Assembly (NCBI GenBank): GCA_029556915.1 | Contig: JAKQIT010000131.1 | Location: 1-64,000, forward strand | Direction of reading: 5' to 3' | Length of the DNA stretch: 64,000 nucleotides | Source: Pseudomonadota bacterium | GTDB taxonomy: Bacteria > Pseudomonadota > Gammaproteobacteria > Burkholderiales > Methylophilaceae | In this document: piece by piece, positions 43,640 to 51,948 of the stretch | How the letters are laid out: every line of letters begins with the position of its first letter | How positions within the stretch are numbered: the first letter of the stretch is position 1 | Position numbers and translations under genes: made by a program | The notes under the pieces: generated by a model | What the model was told of the DNA's origin: nothing | Database searches by the model: none | What the model saw: only the letters and a program-made list of their open reading frames with translations

Positions 43640-44101
43640 ATGATTCATCAACCGCCTTTTACTATTAAATCCCCATTGCATGATGTCACCATTATTGCGT
43701 GGCATAAAGTTTCGCTACGCAATTTCCATGTGGCCATTCCAAACCAGCATTTTAAAAATGGCGAGCAAATTACCATTACTGTGCACCCTGATGGTTGCTT
43801 GCTGCTTTATCCGATTACCACATGGACACCGATTGAAAATATGTTAAAAAAGCTGGCGACCAATAAACTAGAGCGCGCAAGCAAAAGTGAACCCTCTGCT
43901 TTAGAAAGATTATTGAACAGCGTTTCAAACGAGACAATACATGACCAACGGGTGGGCATTCCTGAAATGTTTTTAAATTATGCCGCGCTGGATGATGAAG
44001 TGATTTGGGCAGAAACCGCCACCCATGTGCAGCTTTGGCAGCCAGCACGGTTTGCAGAGAAAATTGCGCAATCGAACAATCATGATGTTGAAAATGCATA
44101 A
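43640..44101 (+). CDS. Divergent MraZ-like (AbrB-fold) protein
   Basis: A 153-residue protein whose pattern matches the tandem SpoVT/AbrB fold of MraZ. The first half has FHVAIPNQHFK, ITITVHPDGCLLLYPITTWT and IENMLKKLATN. The second half has HDQRVGIPEMFLNYAALDDE and VQLWQPARFAEKI. Standard MraZ is about 150 residues and lies in the division/cell-wall cluster; no such genes are here. The conserved Arg-rich DNA-contact residues are partly lost. It lies 8 bp before a truncated sigma-like gene. A repressor-like DNA-binding role is inferred. Confidence 0.68.
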   Translation: MIHQPPFTIKSPLHDVTIIAWHKVSLRNFHVAIPNQHFKNGEQITITVHPDGCLLLYPITTWTPIENMLKKLATNKLERASKSEPSALERLLNSVSNETIHDQRVGIPEMFLNYAALDDEVIWAETATHVQLWQPARFAEKIAQSNNHDVENA

Positions 44102-44109
44102 GGCCAACG

Positions 44110-44367
44110 ATGAAACTAACCCACATATTTAACAATGCACAAGCCTTGCACAGCTTGCACGAAAGCATGTTGGCGCGAGTAGAAACCATTGCAATGGGTG
44201 CGTGCAAAGACCAAAAAATCCCCCGATGTTTGTGGCAAAGCATGGTGAATGAAATTATTAAAAGAGTGACTGAAAGCTGGCACCAATACCAGCACCAATG
44301 CAGAGCCAGCATTTGGATTTACAGCGTGGCTAAAAACGTCTGTATCGAAACCATGCGCCAACCATAA
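44110..44367 (+). pseudogene. Truncated ECF sigma-like protein (region 2 only)
   Basis: The 85 residues align with the first half of the sigma factor encoded at 55043. The compared segments are CKDQKIPRCLWQSMVNEII with CRDLRVFDQLKDDIVQDVA, and SIWIYSVAKNVCIETMRQ with SVWIYSIARNRCLDEMRK. The region 4 half that binds the -35 box is missing and the frame ends at TAA. It is thus a decayed paralogue or a deliberately short region-2 protein that could compete for core polymerase. It is packed 8 bp after the MraZ-like gene. Confidence 0.65.
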
Positions 44368-44392
44368 ATAGCCAATATAAAAGCCAGCCACG

Positions 44393-44698
44393 ATGCTAAA
44401 CGACTTACTACATTTTATTAATGCAAAAATGGATGAGTATGCCCAAACTAGCGGCAATCTCTTAGGTGAATGCCCAATTATTAACCCACAAAATATACCA
44501 GACCATCACATTGCTATACTGTATATTTGGGATGAAAGCTTTCACGACGCGCATTTAGTGGCTAGCTGGTTTAACGAATTTGGTATTGATGAGTTAAGTA
44601 TTATTCAAACGCTTTATGATGCCAATAATTTGGATGATGAGTTGGAAGAAAACGAGCGAAAATGGGATGTGTATTTTGTCGTGCCAGATGACTATTAA
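44393..44698 (+). CDS. Hypothetical acidic protein (101 aa)
   Basis: Small, very acidic cytoplasmic protein (DANNLDDELEENERKWD) with no recognised family. It lies 25 bp after the sigma-like fragment in the same direction and ends before a REP-like hairpin repeat. The composition resembles immunity or inhibitor proteins, but this is only a resemblance. Confidence 0.65.
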   Translation: MLNDLLHFINAKMDEYAQTSGNLLGECPIINPQNIPDHHIAILYIWDESFHDAHLVASWFNEFGIDELSIIQTLYDANNLDDELEENERKWDVYFVVPDDY

Positions 44699-44742
44699 AA
44701 CACCTGATTTAGTAATCAATTACATTGCCCAAATAACCCGAG

Positions 44743-44788
44743 AAAATTTGACGCCCCTGAAAGCCGCATGGATACTGGCTTACAGAGG
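44743..44788 (+). repeat. REP-like repeat, copy 1
   Basis: AAAATTTGACGCCCCTG, AAGCCGCATGGATACTGGCT and TACAGAGG, a 46-bp unit repeated at 46696-46740 and 57904-57949. The hairpin is imperfect here. Intergenic, downstream of the 101-residue protein gene. Confidence 0.8.
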
Positions 44789-44879
44789 AGGTGAAATGAT
44801 TTGTTGTGTTTTTTAAGATGAAAAACTCGGTTAGCAAGTGTTTGCGCCATGCTAAACTCCAACAGCGGAAACACTTAAA

Positions 44880-45635
44880 TTATTGCGGTTTTTCCGCCTG
44901 TTGGTCAGCAACTTCTTGTCCGGCTGGTGTAAAAATAGCCCCATGGTCAACACCCGCGACTGATTTTGCCAGCATATCTTCTGCCGCAGGGGTGTATCGT
45001 GCGCCGTGTTGTGCGCCATCTTCACCAGCGGCTGGGATGCCCTTGCTATGTTTCTTGACCCATTGTCCATCTAATGTTGCGGCTACAAGTGAGCCTCTCC
45101 CTGTTTGGGGGTTGCTCAGTAAATATTTAACATCGGTTGCTTTTAGATAGGGATTTGTTTCAACAACACGGAACATTGGATTTTCGCCATCATTTATAGA
45201 TGTTCCATAGATCAGATTATTAATACCAACACCCTTTTTGTCCGCATCTGGTGCATCAAGATAGGCTTTTTGGTCAAGTGTCTGGTTATTGAATAATTTG
45301 GTATTGGTTGTGGAGGCAGATACGCACATCTTGTCGCCCCCAGAACGTTGAAGGCGGTATCCATTTCCTGTTTTAAGATCTGCGGTATAAAATACCTCAA
45401 TCCATTCAGGGTTTTTTGCGCCGCGTTCACGACCATCAATCAGGAAATTAACAATTGGAACTTGGTTTTCGGCCATTAATTCTTTTTTGATTTGTTCCTT
45501 ATCACGGCAACCATAGTCGAGCGCATGCGCCTCAACGGCGGCACCCGCAAATGCGGCGACCAAAACCACTAGGGATAATTCACGACTCATCAAATAAGTT
45601 GCAACGAAATTTTTTACAGAGTCAACAACAGCCAT
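44880..45635 (-). CDS. Exported protein, three-copy family, member 2
   Basis: A 251-residue paralogue of 42839 and 46827. The hydrophobic N-terminus (ATYLMSRELSLVVLVAAFAG) is almost the same as in member 3 but not member 1. The mature part starts LDYGCRDKEQIKKELMAENQ and keeps all family blocks, including NPEWIEVFYTADLKTGNGYR and the two cysteines. It has a C-terminal extension (YTPAAEDMLAKSVAGVDHGA). About 80 bp upstream of the ATG are nearly identical to the upstream region of member 3, so gene and promoter were duplicated together. Confidence 0.8.
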   Translation of the reverse strand: MAVVDSVKNFVATYLMSRELSLVVLVAAFAGAAVEAHALDYGCRDKEQIKKELMAENQVPIVNFLIDGRERGAKNPEWIEVFYTADLKTGNGYRLQRSGGDKMCVSASTTNTKLFNNQTLDQKAYLDAPDADKKGVGINNLIYGTSINDGENPMFRVVETNPYLKATDVKYLLSNPQTGRGSLVAATLDGQWVKKHSKGIPAAGEDGAQHGARYTPAAEDMLAKSVAGVDHGAIFTPAGQEVADQQAEKPQ

Positions 45636-45878
45636 TTTTAATCCTTTTATTCAATCTTAAAATTCATTTTACAGTAATGGTAAACGTGCATTAAGCCCAT
45701 GCGTTTACGGCACTTTGCTTTTTCCCTATTTTTTTGCCTTATCAAGCAAGCTTACATTCTGCGCACATCTTCTGCCGCCGCTGTTGCGGGCGGTGAGCGC
45801 CTGAGCGCAATATCTAGCCTATCACGGGCAACTTGGTTTGGGAGAGCATAATAACGTCACAAGTTATTATGAGATTAT

Positions 45879-46652
45879 TTAACAATATCCGGGGTAGTAT
45901 TCAGAAGAAAACATCGCGTAACTGTCGGCTAATTTTGCAAATTCTACTGGGTTAAGTGCAAAAGGTGCGGTGCTAATCACCACTTGTGCAAGGCCATCGC
46001 CTAGCTCATCTACACGTGTTTTATATAGTTGCGCTTGCACTTGCGCACTGGCTTCAGCAGGCGCAACCTCTGCCAGTGGTTGGTAATAAGAAAAACCAAC
46101 AGCGGGTTGCCCAAAATATAAACACGGCTTAACTTGCCGAACCTTTGCCCAAGGTAAAGTAAACGTGATTTCACCACACTTTTTATCTGCCTGCGTGATT
46201 TTTAAATACAGTGCGCTCATTTCAAAACACAGCACGGGCGGCGCTTTGTACAGATGCGCAACACTATGGCGTAGGTGAAACAGCGGGTTGTCATATTCGT
46301 TACGCACAAATGGGTTAAGCCTGCGTAAACTTAGCCAGTAAATGGTCAAAATTTTAGACTTCACTAAAATTTCCACCATTAATGCAAAGACCAACACTAT
46401 AAATACAAGGCCAAGCACCAGCCATAATATTTCGCGTGATTGCCAATAAAACACGGCAAACCACAGCGCAAACGCAAGGCAAACCACCAAACCTAGCCAA
46501 CTCACCCAGCAAGATTTAAATTGCAACTGGCGGTCTTGCAAATAATGAGGCAAGGCAGCTTTAACAGTTTGCGTATATGCCGCCAACGCCTCACCCTCAA
46601 GTTGATGCTGATAATTTACAGTGGGCGGCGGGTTTAGAGCATTAAATGACAT
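45879..46652 (-). CDS. Membrane protein with soluble C-terminal domain (257 aa)
   Basis: Two adjacent membrane helices (SWLGLVVCLAFALWFAVFYW and ILWLVLGLVFIVLVFALMVE) follow a short N-terminal part. A cytoplasmic-looking beta-rich domain of about 150 residues follows, ending in PCLYFGQPAVGFSYYQPLAE and related strands. The layout resembles small membrane proteins with a PH-like domain, such as the product of 47619, but no family was confirmed. It lies between two members of the three-copy exported family. Confidence 0.7.
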   Translation of the reverse strand: MSFNALNPPPTVNYQHQLEGEALAAYTQTVKAALPHYLQDRQLQFKSCWVSWLGLVVCLAFALWFAVFYWQSREILWLVLGLVFIVLVFALMVEILVKSKILTIYWLSLRRLNPFVRNEYDNPLFHLRHSVAHLYKAPPVLCFEMSALYLKITQADKKCGEITFTLPWAKVRQVKPCLYFGQPAVGFSYYQPLAEVAPAEASAQVQAQLYKTRVDELGDGLAQVVISTAPFALNPVEFAKLADSYAMFSSEYYPGYC

Positions 46653-46695
46653 TATTTTTTTAAACGCAACTTAGTTATGCTAAAAACCCCCGAAG

Positions 46696-46740
46696 AAATT
46701 TTATACCCCTGGAAGCCGCATGGATACTGGCTTGCAGAGG
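46696..46740 (+). repeat. REP-like repeat, copy 2
   Basis: AAATTTTATACCCCTG, GAAGCCGCATGGATACTGGC and TTGCAGAGG; 45 bp closely matching the copies at 44743 and 57904. Intergenic between the membrane protein gene and family member 3. Confidence 0.8.
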
Positions 46741-46826
46741 AGATAAAAAGATGTTGAGCGGATTTTTAATATTTTAATGAAGTTTTTTTGATGGGGTTCG
46801 CGTTGCTCAACCTACCCTACGCTGGG

Positions 46827-47540
46827 CTATTGTGCAGCAGGCTTTTCAGCTTGCTGGTCTGCATCATCCATACCCAAAAGCAATTTTCCTGTATTTGTAT
46901 ACTGAGCACCATGTGGGGCTCCATCCAGACCCTTGGCAGGAATACCTTTGCTAAACTTGCTGATATATTGACCATCCAATGTTGATGCAACAAGTCCGCC
47001 TTCACCTGTTTTAGGATGAATCAACAACAACATAACATCAACTCTCTTCCAATAAGGGTCATGTTCCACAACCCGCAACATCGGGTTTTCACCATCATTG
47101 ATTGATGTACCATAGATAAGGTTATTAATCCCTGTTCCTTTTTTATCTGCATCCGGGGCATCTAAATAGGCTTTTTCATCAAGTGTTGCATTGTTAAATA
47201 AACGAGTATTGGTCGTTGTTGCCATTACGCACATTTTATTATTGTCTGAATGTAGTAGGCGATACCCATTTCCTGTTTTAATATCTGTGGTGTAATACAC
47301 TTCTGTCCAGTCAGGGGTTTCTGCTCCGCGTTTACGACCATCGATGAAGAATTTGACGATAGGGGCTTGATTTTCTGCTTCTAGTTCTCTTGATACTTGT
47401 TCCTTGTCACGGCAACCGAAGTCCAGCGCATGCGCTTCTTTGGCGGCACCTGCAAATGCGGCGACCAAAACCACTAGGGATAATTCACGGCTCATCAAAT
47501 AAGTTGCAACGAAATTTTTCAAAGAATGCGCAACAGCCAT
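46827..47540 (-). CDS. Exported protein, three-copy family, member 3
   Basis: A 237-residue paralogue of 42839 and 44880. It has an N-terminal hydrophobic signal (ATYLMSRELSLVVLVAAFAG), then DFGCRDKEQVSRELEAENQ, FIDGRKRGAETPDWTEVYYT, KTGNGYRLLHSDNNKMCVMA, LDEKAYLDAPDADKKG, NPMLRVVEHDPYWKR and GGLVASTLDGQYISKFSKG. The upstream 80 bp duplicate those of member 2. Charge and several core residues differ from the others, so the copies are diverging. Function unknown. Confidence 0.8.
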   Translation of the reverse strand: MAVAHSLKNFVATYLMSRELSLVVLVAAFAGAAKEAHALDFGCRDKEQVSRELEAENQAPIVKFFIDGRKRGAETPDWTEVYYTTDIKTGNGYRLLHSDNNKMCVMATTTNTRLFNNATLDEKAYLDAPDADKKGTGINNLIYGTSINDGENPMLRVVEHDPYWKRVDVMLLLIHPKTGEGGLVASTLDGQYISKFSKGIPAKGLDGAPHGAQYTNTGKLLLGMDDADQQAEKPAAQ

Positions 47541-47618
47541 TTTTATTCCTTTTATTCAATCTTAAATTTCATTTTACAGTAATGGTAAACGTGCATTAAG
47601 CCCATGCGTTTACGGCAC

Positions 47619-48164
47619 TTATTTTTTGTACTGGTTTAGCGATTGCTGGCATAACGCTAGCAGTGCATCAAAGCTGGTTTTAAGCGTGCTTGCCGTAATT
47701 ACCCACGGGCTGCCCACCAATTTAGTATTGGCAATAAAGCCTAGTTTGCGCATTGCGGTTGCGCTTTCAATATAGGGTTGCGGATTTTCTAAGTAAATCA
47801 CCAACATTTTTTGTTTGTGTATTTCTGCTACATCAAAGCCTTTTATATCACGCCAAGGTACTGGGTTGGGCGAGAAGTGGCTGACATGGTCTAATATCCC
47901 TTGCGCACTAATTACTAGGCCGGGTTTGGTATCAAACAGTTTTTTAATGCCAACCAATAAACACAGCCCAAAAAATGCAATGCATAAATAAGCAATGCCA
48001 TGCACGATTGCAGGGTTTCTATATTTGGCAGTTTGCCCAGCGAGCGCGGCGGTGTCTAAAGTCAACATCCATAAACCAATGGCAACAAAAGCAATTGAGC
48101 CAAATATTAGCATCCAAATTTTGGTTTTGCTGAGCGGGATAGTAGTTTGGTTGGTATCTGTCAT
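47619..48164 (-). CDS. STM3941-like membrane protein with PH-like domain
   Basis: A 181-residue protein. Two membrane helices (IWMLIFGSIAFVAIGLWML and AIVHGIAYLCIAFFGLCLLV) precede a small beta domain (LVISAQGILDHVSHFSPNPV, PWRDIKGFDVAEIHKQKMLV), the pattern of STM3941-type proteins. It starts 28 bp after the stop of the large lipoprotein gene 48193, with which it could be co-transcribed from the sigma-type promoter at 49921. Confidence 0.75.
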   Translation of the reverse strand: MTDTNQTTIPLSKTKIWMLIFGSIAFVAIGLWMLTLDTAALAGQTAKYRNPAIVHGIAYLCIAFFGLCLLVGIKKLFDTKPGLVISAQGILDHVSHFSPNPVPWRDIKGFDVAEIHKQKMLVIYLENPQPYIESATAMRKLGFIANTKLVGSPWVITASTLKTSFDALLALCQQSLNQYKK

Positions 48165-48192
48165 TTAATAGCCTTTATTTGACTTTTATACA

Positions 48193-49872
48193 TTAGTTAT
48201 TATGTATCTGATCCAATTGTCTTCTGTATTGTATCGCATCACTTGCGCTTACTCCGCAAGCAGGAAATCTTGGATCTGGAATACATTCTGGGGATGAATT
48301 TGTCCCTGAGCTTGGTGGTGGTGGGATGTAGTATGCAACTTCAATAGCTTTTTCTGCAATTAAACCTTCCATCGTCCAGTAGAACAAGCTGTTCCTTCTA
48401 ACTTGCTTCTCACTATTAACATCAACTGCGGCTCCAAAAACAAATGGGATTTCCTTGTATCTTTCATCATAAGAGCATCTTTGCTTGATACCCTCTTTAC
48501 GACAAGTTAAATTTTCAACAGCAATCCGCATTTCGGTAGATTTAAATTCGTAACCAAGAATATTGCTGATTTTGTCATAGGAGTAGCCACTCGTGATAAC
48601 CGTGTGAGATAGCTTAAGCTCACCGTTTGTTTTTTCAACACTTGCTTTCAGAATTGCTCTTTGGACATCATCAACACTTGGGCTACTATTGTTTTTAATT
48701 TTCAACTTTGCTTGCCGAGCAGACTCCTCTGCCAGCCTTCTTTGTTGCTCCTCATATTTTCTTTGTTCTTCAGCTTTAATTTGTGTGGATCGAGCTTTAA
48801 ATACGCTCGCAACGGCAGGAGTATTAAAGGCCACACGTTTTAAATCATCCGTGGGATATAAATAGCTAAATTCAGTTTCAATTCCAGCGCTTGTAGTTGA
48901 TGCTTTAAATTTTTTGATCGCATCATCAGCACCAGCTATAACCACACTTGTTGCATACTTTTCGTAAGGTGAGTTCGCGAATGATCTATCATTGACCAGT
49001 TCGCTTGGCCAAGAAACCTTGCTTGAAGTTCTGGCATATATGCACTCATAAATATTATCTGTGCGGAAACGACTGAATTGCTTGAGTGTTTCTGTTCCTA
49101 TGCTGCTTACTGGGATGCTAATCAAGTTGTTAAGGGCATTATTGTAAACACTCGATAATTTACTCACGTAGTTTTGTTCAATACTTGAAATTTGCTGATC
49201 TTGTGCAGCTAATACACTTCTGTTGTAATCCAAGTCGCGCTTAAATTCCTCATATGCATTTTCCTCAGCCTTTTGCCTTTCTACCACTGGATCTTTTTTC
49301 TCTAAACCCAAGCCACGCAGTATGTCCTTAGATAGCTTTCTACTATCTAAACGCCCAGTTCTTGTTACATATCCAGCATCCTGATCTCGTTGCTCTTTTT
49401 GAGCTCGCGCAGCTTTAGTTTGCTCGTAACGTTGCCTAGGGACCGCTTGGTCAGCTTTATTAGTTTCTTCAATATTAAACTTCCAGATTGCTCGCATTTG
49501 AATGGCTTCTTTGCCTAGCGCTACTGCTTGACTATAAGCTTGAGTATCTACAATTGACATTCCTTCGCTATTCGTAACTTTTACCAATCCACTACTGCTA
49601 CATAGATTCTGGATTTCAGAAGACTCCTGAACCTTTGGAGCTTGCGCGGAGTAATCTAAAATTACTTCTTTTGTTACTACACCTTTTAGATCACGCCCTA
49701 TAGAGTTCTTAGGTTTATATAATGTCCTAAGTGTTGCATTTGTTAATCCAGTGTTAGTTGCAACATTTGAGCTCGTATGCGTGGATTCTGCTGTTTTATT
49801 CTGAATTGTTCCAGAAGTTGCGCATCCCGTAAGAGCTGCTAAATAAATTAAACTTATAATCTTTTTATTCAT
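48193..49872 (-). CDS. Large lipoprotein, unknown function (559 aa)
   Basis: The signal with lipobox (IISLIYLAALTGC) marks a lipoprotein. The mature part is Ser/Thr/Asn-rich at first, with a long charged helical middle (QRYEQTKAARAQKEQRDQDA) and coiled-coil stretches (EEQRKYEEQQRRLAEESARQ). A beta-rich C-terminal part contains several cysteines (ENLTCRKEGIKQRCSY, ECIPDPRFPACG). No family recognised. It has its own copy of the CCTGAC-N16-CGTCAA promoter about 50 bp upstream, so it belongs to the sigma regulon. Confidence 0.78.
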   Translation of the reverse strand: MNKKIISLIYLAALTGCATSGTIQNKTAESTHTSSNVATNTGLTNATLRTLYKPKNSIGRDLKGVVTKEVILDYSAQAPKVQESSEIQNLCSSSGLVKVTNSEGMSIVDTQAYSQAVALGKEAIQMRAIWKFNIEETNKADQAVPRQRYEQTKAARAQKEQRDQDAGYVTRTGRLDSRKLSKDILRGLGLEKKDPVVERQKAEENAYEEFKRDLDYNRSVLAAQDQQISSIEQNYVSKLSSVYNNALNNLISIPVSSIGTETLKQFSRFRTDNIYECIYARTSSKVSWPSELVNDRSFANSPYEKYATSVVIAGADDAIKKFKASTTSAGIETEFSYLYPTDDLKRVAFNTPAVASVFKARSTQIKAEEQRKYEEQQRRLAEESARQAKLKIKNNSSPSVDDVQRAILKASVEKTNGELKLSHTVITSGYSYDKISNILGYEFKSTEMRIAVENLTCRKEGIKQRCSYDERYKEIPFVFGAAVDVNSEKQVRRNSLFYWTMEGLIAEKAIEVAYYIPPPPSSGTNSSPECIPDPRFPACGVSASDAIQYRRQLDQIHNN

Positions 49873-49920
49873 AATTCTCTCATTTCAAAATTTATCACCA
49901 TTAAGACCCCAAGTACTCAT

Positions 49921-49948
49921 TTGACGGGGTATGAACACAGTGGTCAGG
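49921..49948 (-). promoter_or_regulatory. ECF-type promoter (regulon site 1)
   Basis: On the minus strand CCTGAC (49943-49948), 16 bp, CGTCAA (49921-49926), 48 bp before the start of the large lipoprotein gene. Confidence 0.85.
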
Positions 49949-50008
49949 AAAGAAAAGGAAATAGTCACGTTCCCATATAGTCAGGCTCGTTGTAATATTG
50001 CTTAATTC

Positions 50009-51208
50009 CTAACTACCATATTCATATAACACTCTAGTCGCACCTTTGCCCTGAGAGTGTTTGATATTGGTGTTAAGCAACACCATCTTTTTTGCTTCAC
50101 CCTCAGTACCCATAATGGTGATTAAATCTCCCTCGGTTAATTTTCCATCTCTAAAACGTATCATGTGATAACCTTGAAGTAGTACTTTTAAACCTTTAGT
50201 TTGGTAATTTTTAATTGCTGAATCCAGGTCGCCGCAATACTCTTTTTTTCTTTCAAGTTGACATGCGAGTTCAACTTTTTCTAAATCAGGTTCAATATTC
50301 GCTTGCTTAATGCTGCTATGCTCAGGGGCAATGGAAATAATCTTAATTACATACTGTGGCGCACACATTTCACTAAACATTATCCAAGCATAGCTTTGCA
50401 ATTGATTATCTATTTTCTCTACACCCAACTCAATACCACTAACATTACTTAATATATCAAGATGATTTCCTGCAAGTTGTGAATACTTAGCATATGCTGA
50501 ACTATACGACTTTGGAATCACTGAGTAGTCTTTTGAACAGCCTTGGTAGTAAGGAAATAGCAGTGGCTTTTCTAACGCTTTTGGCTCTACAGGCTGGGGG
50601 TTCGCATATTCATAATAGCGACTCTCATAACTTTTCCATGTGGTTAAATCAGCAAACAAAACATCAACTAATTGCTGTCTATCTTTAAAATAACAATACC
50701 CGCCTTCACCCTTACCTTCTTTACCATAAATAACACCTGATTTAGCCAGACTTGTTACAAATGCATCTTTGATACCGCTACATTTTTTATCCTCTATAGA
50801 AAAGCTATCCTCATCTGTCTTATCAAGTAACGAATAAAGAAACATCCTATATCTAGGGTCATTCTTCTGGGCAATGTATGTATTTCTCTTATGCGTAGTA
50901 AAAAAATCAATATATGCTTCATCACTATCTGTTGGTGTTACCTGAGTGGCATCATCACCTCCATAAACTCTATACTGTCCTTTATTTGATGTGATTCTGC
51001 TAGTATCAATTTTATCCAAGTATTGCTCACCATTTTCGTCAACATTAAATTGTCGATAAATGTAATAACCACTTTTAATAGGCGTTGCTAATTGCCAATC
51101 ACCATATGGGAAAAGCTTTTTTTCAGAGGCTAGGCAGCCAGCTAATAGCAAAAAACTCGCTAATATAATTAGTAGTTTCTTATTTAAATACTGCATTTCA
51201 GATTTCAT
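50009..51208 (-). CDS. Lipoprotein, unknown function (399 aa)
   Basis: Lipobox LLAGC after KLLIILASFLLLAGCLASEK marks a lipoprotein; an alternative ATG four codons downstream would give the same mature protein. The mature part is beta-rich and Tyr/Lys-rich with a few cysteines (KKCSGIKDAF, QGCSKDYS). No family recognised. It starts 12 bp after the stop of the next lipoprotein gene (51221), so the two form one operon under the site-2 promoter. Confidence 0.75.
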   Translation of the reverse strand: MKSEMQYLNKKLLIILASFLLLAGCLASEKKLFPYGDWQLATPIKSGYYIYRQFNVDENGEQYLDKIDTSRITSNKGQYRVYGGDDATQVTPTDSDEAYIDFFTTHKRNTYIAQKNDPRYRMFLYSLLDKTDEDSFSIEDKKCSGIKDAFVTSLAKSGVIYGKEGKGEGGYCYFKDRQQLVDVLFADLTTWKSYESRYYEYANPQPVEPKALEKPLLFPYYQGCSKDYSVIPKSYSSAYAKYSQLAGNHLDILSNVSGIELGVEKIDNQLQSYAWIMFSEMCAPQYVIKIISIAPEHSSIKQANIEPDLEKVELACQLERKKEYCGDLDSAIKNYQTKGLKVLLQGYHMIRFRDGKLTEGDLITIMGTEGEAKKMVLLNTNIKHSQGKGATRVLYEYGS

Positions 51209-51220
51209 TTAGTCAATGCG

Positions 51221-51874
51221 CTATTTATTTTTTTGGCTTATTCTACCTACTACAGCAAAAGATATATTTTGATTGTTTGATAGTAATTTCATAATCCTGC
51301 TGAGATTTTCTATTGAGGGTTTCTTTATATTAAGGCTACCATCAACCCCAAACTTAAATTGGGTGACTTTACGCAGTTCTGTTTTTAAATTTTCATCAAA
51401 TGAACGACCATCTGGCAAAAAGTATTGCCATATATTTTCATCTTTATTATGGCGTACAAAACCATAGAAGATTTTTTTAGGTTGAGCTAGATTCGATTCT
51501 GAATCTTGCGCTGTAACACCAATTATATTCAAATCTTCAGAAAGTCCATTAATTACTTCTAATTGGAAAAGATAGAGGTTACCTTCAATGTTTTTGAGTG
51601 ATATTAAGTAATAGCCTTTATTATTATTTATAGCAACCAACTCGCCACTTTTTACACGAATTAACCGTAACGAATTGCAGTCGTTGGTTTTTGCTAAATT
51701 AGCATAATCTTTCTCCGCTAGGCAATTACTGTAGTCACCTAATTGCAAACCTAAATCTGTTGAATACTGCATCGGCAAAACGGCCTTTTCAGACTCAACT
51801 AAACAACCTGTGAGGGCAAGTGTCATTAATAATAAGCCAATGCCCACCGTAAAATTAATTAACATAGAACGCAT
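51221..51874 (-). CDS. Lipoprotein, unknown function (217 aa)
   Basis: Hydrophobic signal ending in LTLALTGC (lipobox) followed by a small beta-rich mature domain (GELVAINNNKGYYLISLKNI, GNLYLFQLEVING). First gene of the operon that includes 50009. Its start lies 43 bp after the ECF-type promoter site 2. No family recognised. It lies just downstream of the CHAT gene, which has a separate promoter. Confidence 0.78.
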   Translation of the reverse strand: MRSMLINFTVGIGLLLMTLALTGCLVESEKAVLPMQYSTDLGLQLGDYSNCLAEKDYANLAKTNDCNSLRLIRVKSGELVAINNNKGYYLISLKNIEGNLYLFQLEVINGLSEDLNIIGVTAQDSESNLAQPKKIFYGFVRHNKDENIWQYFLPDGRSFDENLKTELRKVTQFKFGVDGSLNIKKPSIENLSRIMKLLSNNQNISFAVVGRISQKNK

Positions 51875-51916
51875 TTAATAACTTCCTTTACTTTAAAAAA
51901 TTACGACAACTCATAT

Positions 51917-51944
51917 TCGACGATTCACTATTGCATCTGTCAGG
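51917..51944 (-). promoter_or_regulatory. ECF-type promoter (regulon site 2)
   Basis: On the minus strand CCTGAC (51939-51944), 16 bp, CGTCGA (51917-51922), 42 bp before the 217-residue lipoprotein gene. It sits in the 74-bp gap after the CHAT gene. Confidence 0.85.
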
Positions 51945-51948
51945 CAAT

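Noticed and set aside
44616-44816. Additional small gene after the 101-residue protein
   Set aside because: The frame overlaps the end of that gene out of frame and then reads through the REP-like repeat. It has no ribosome site.
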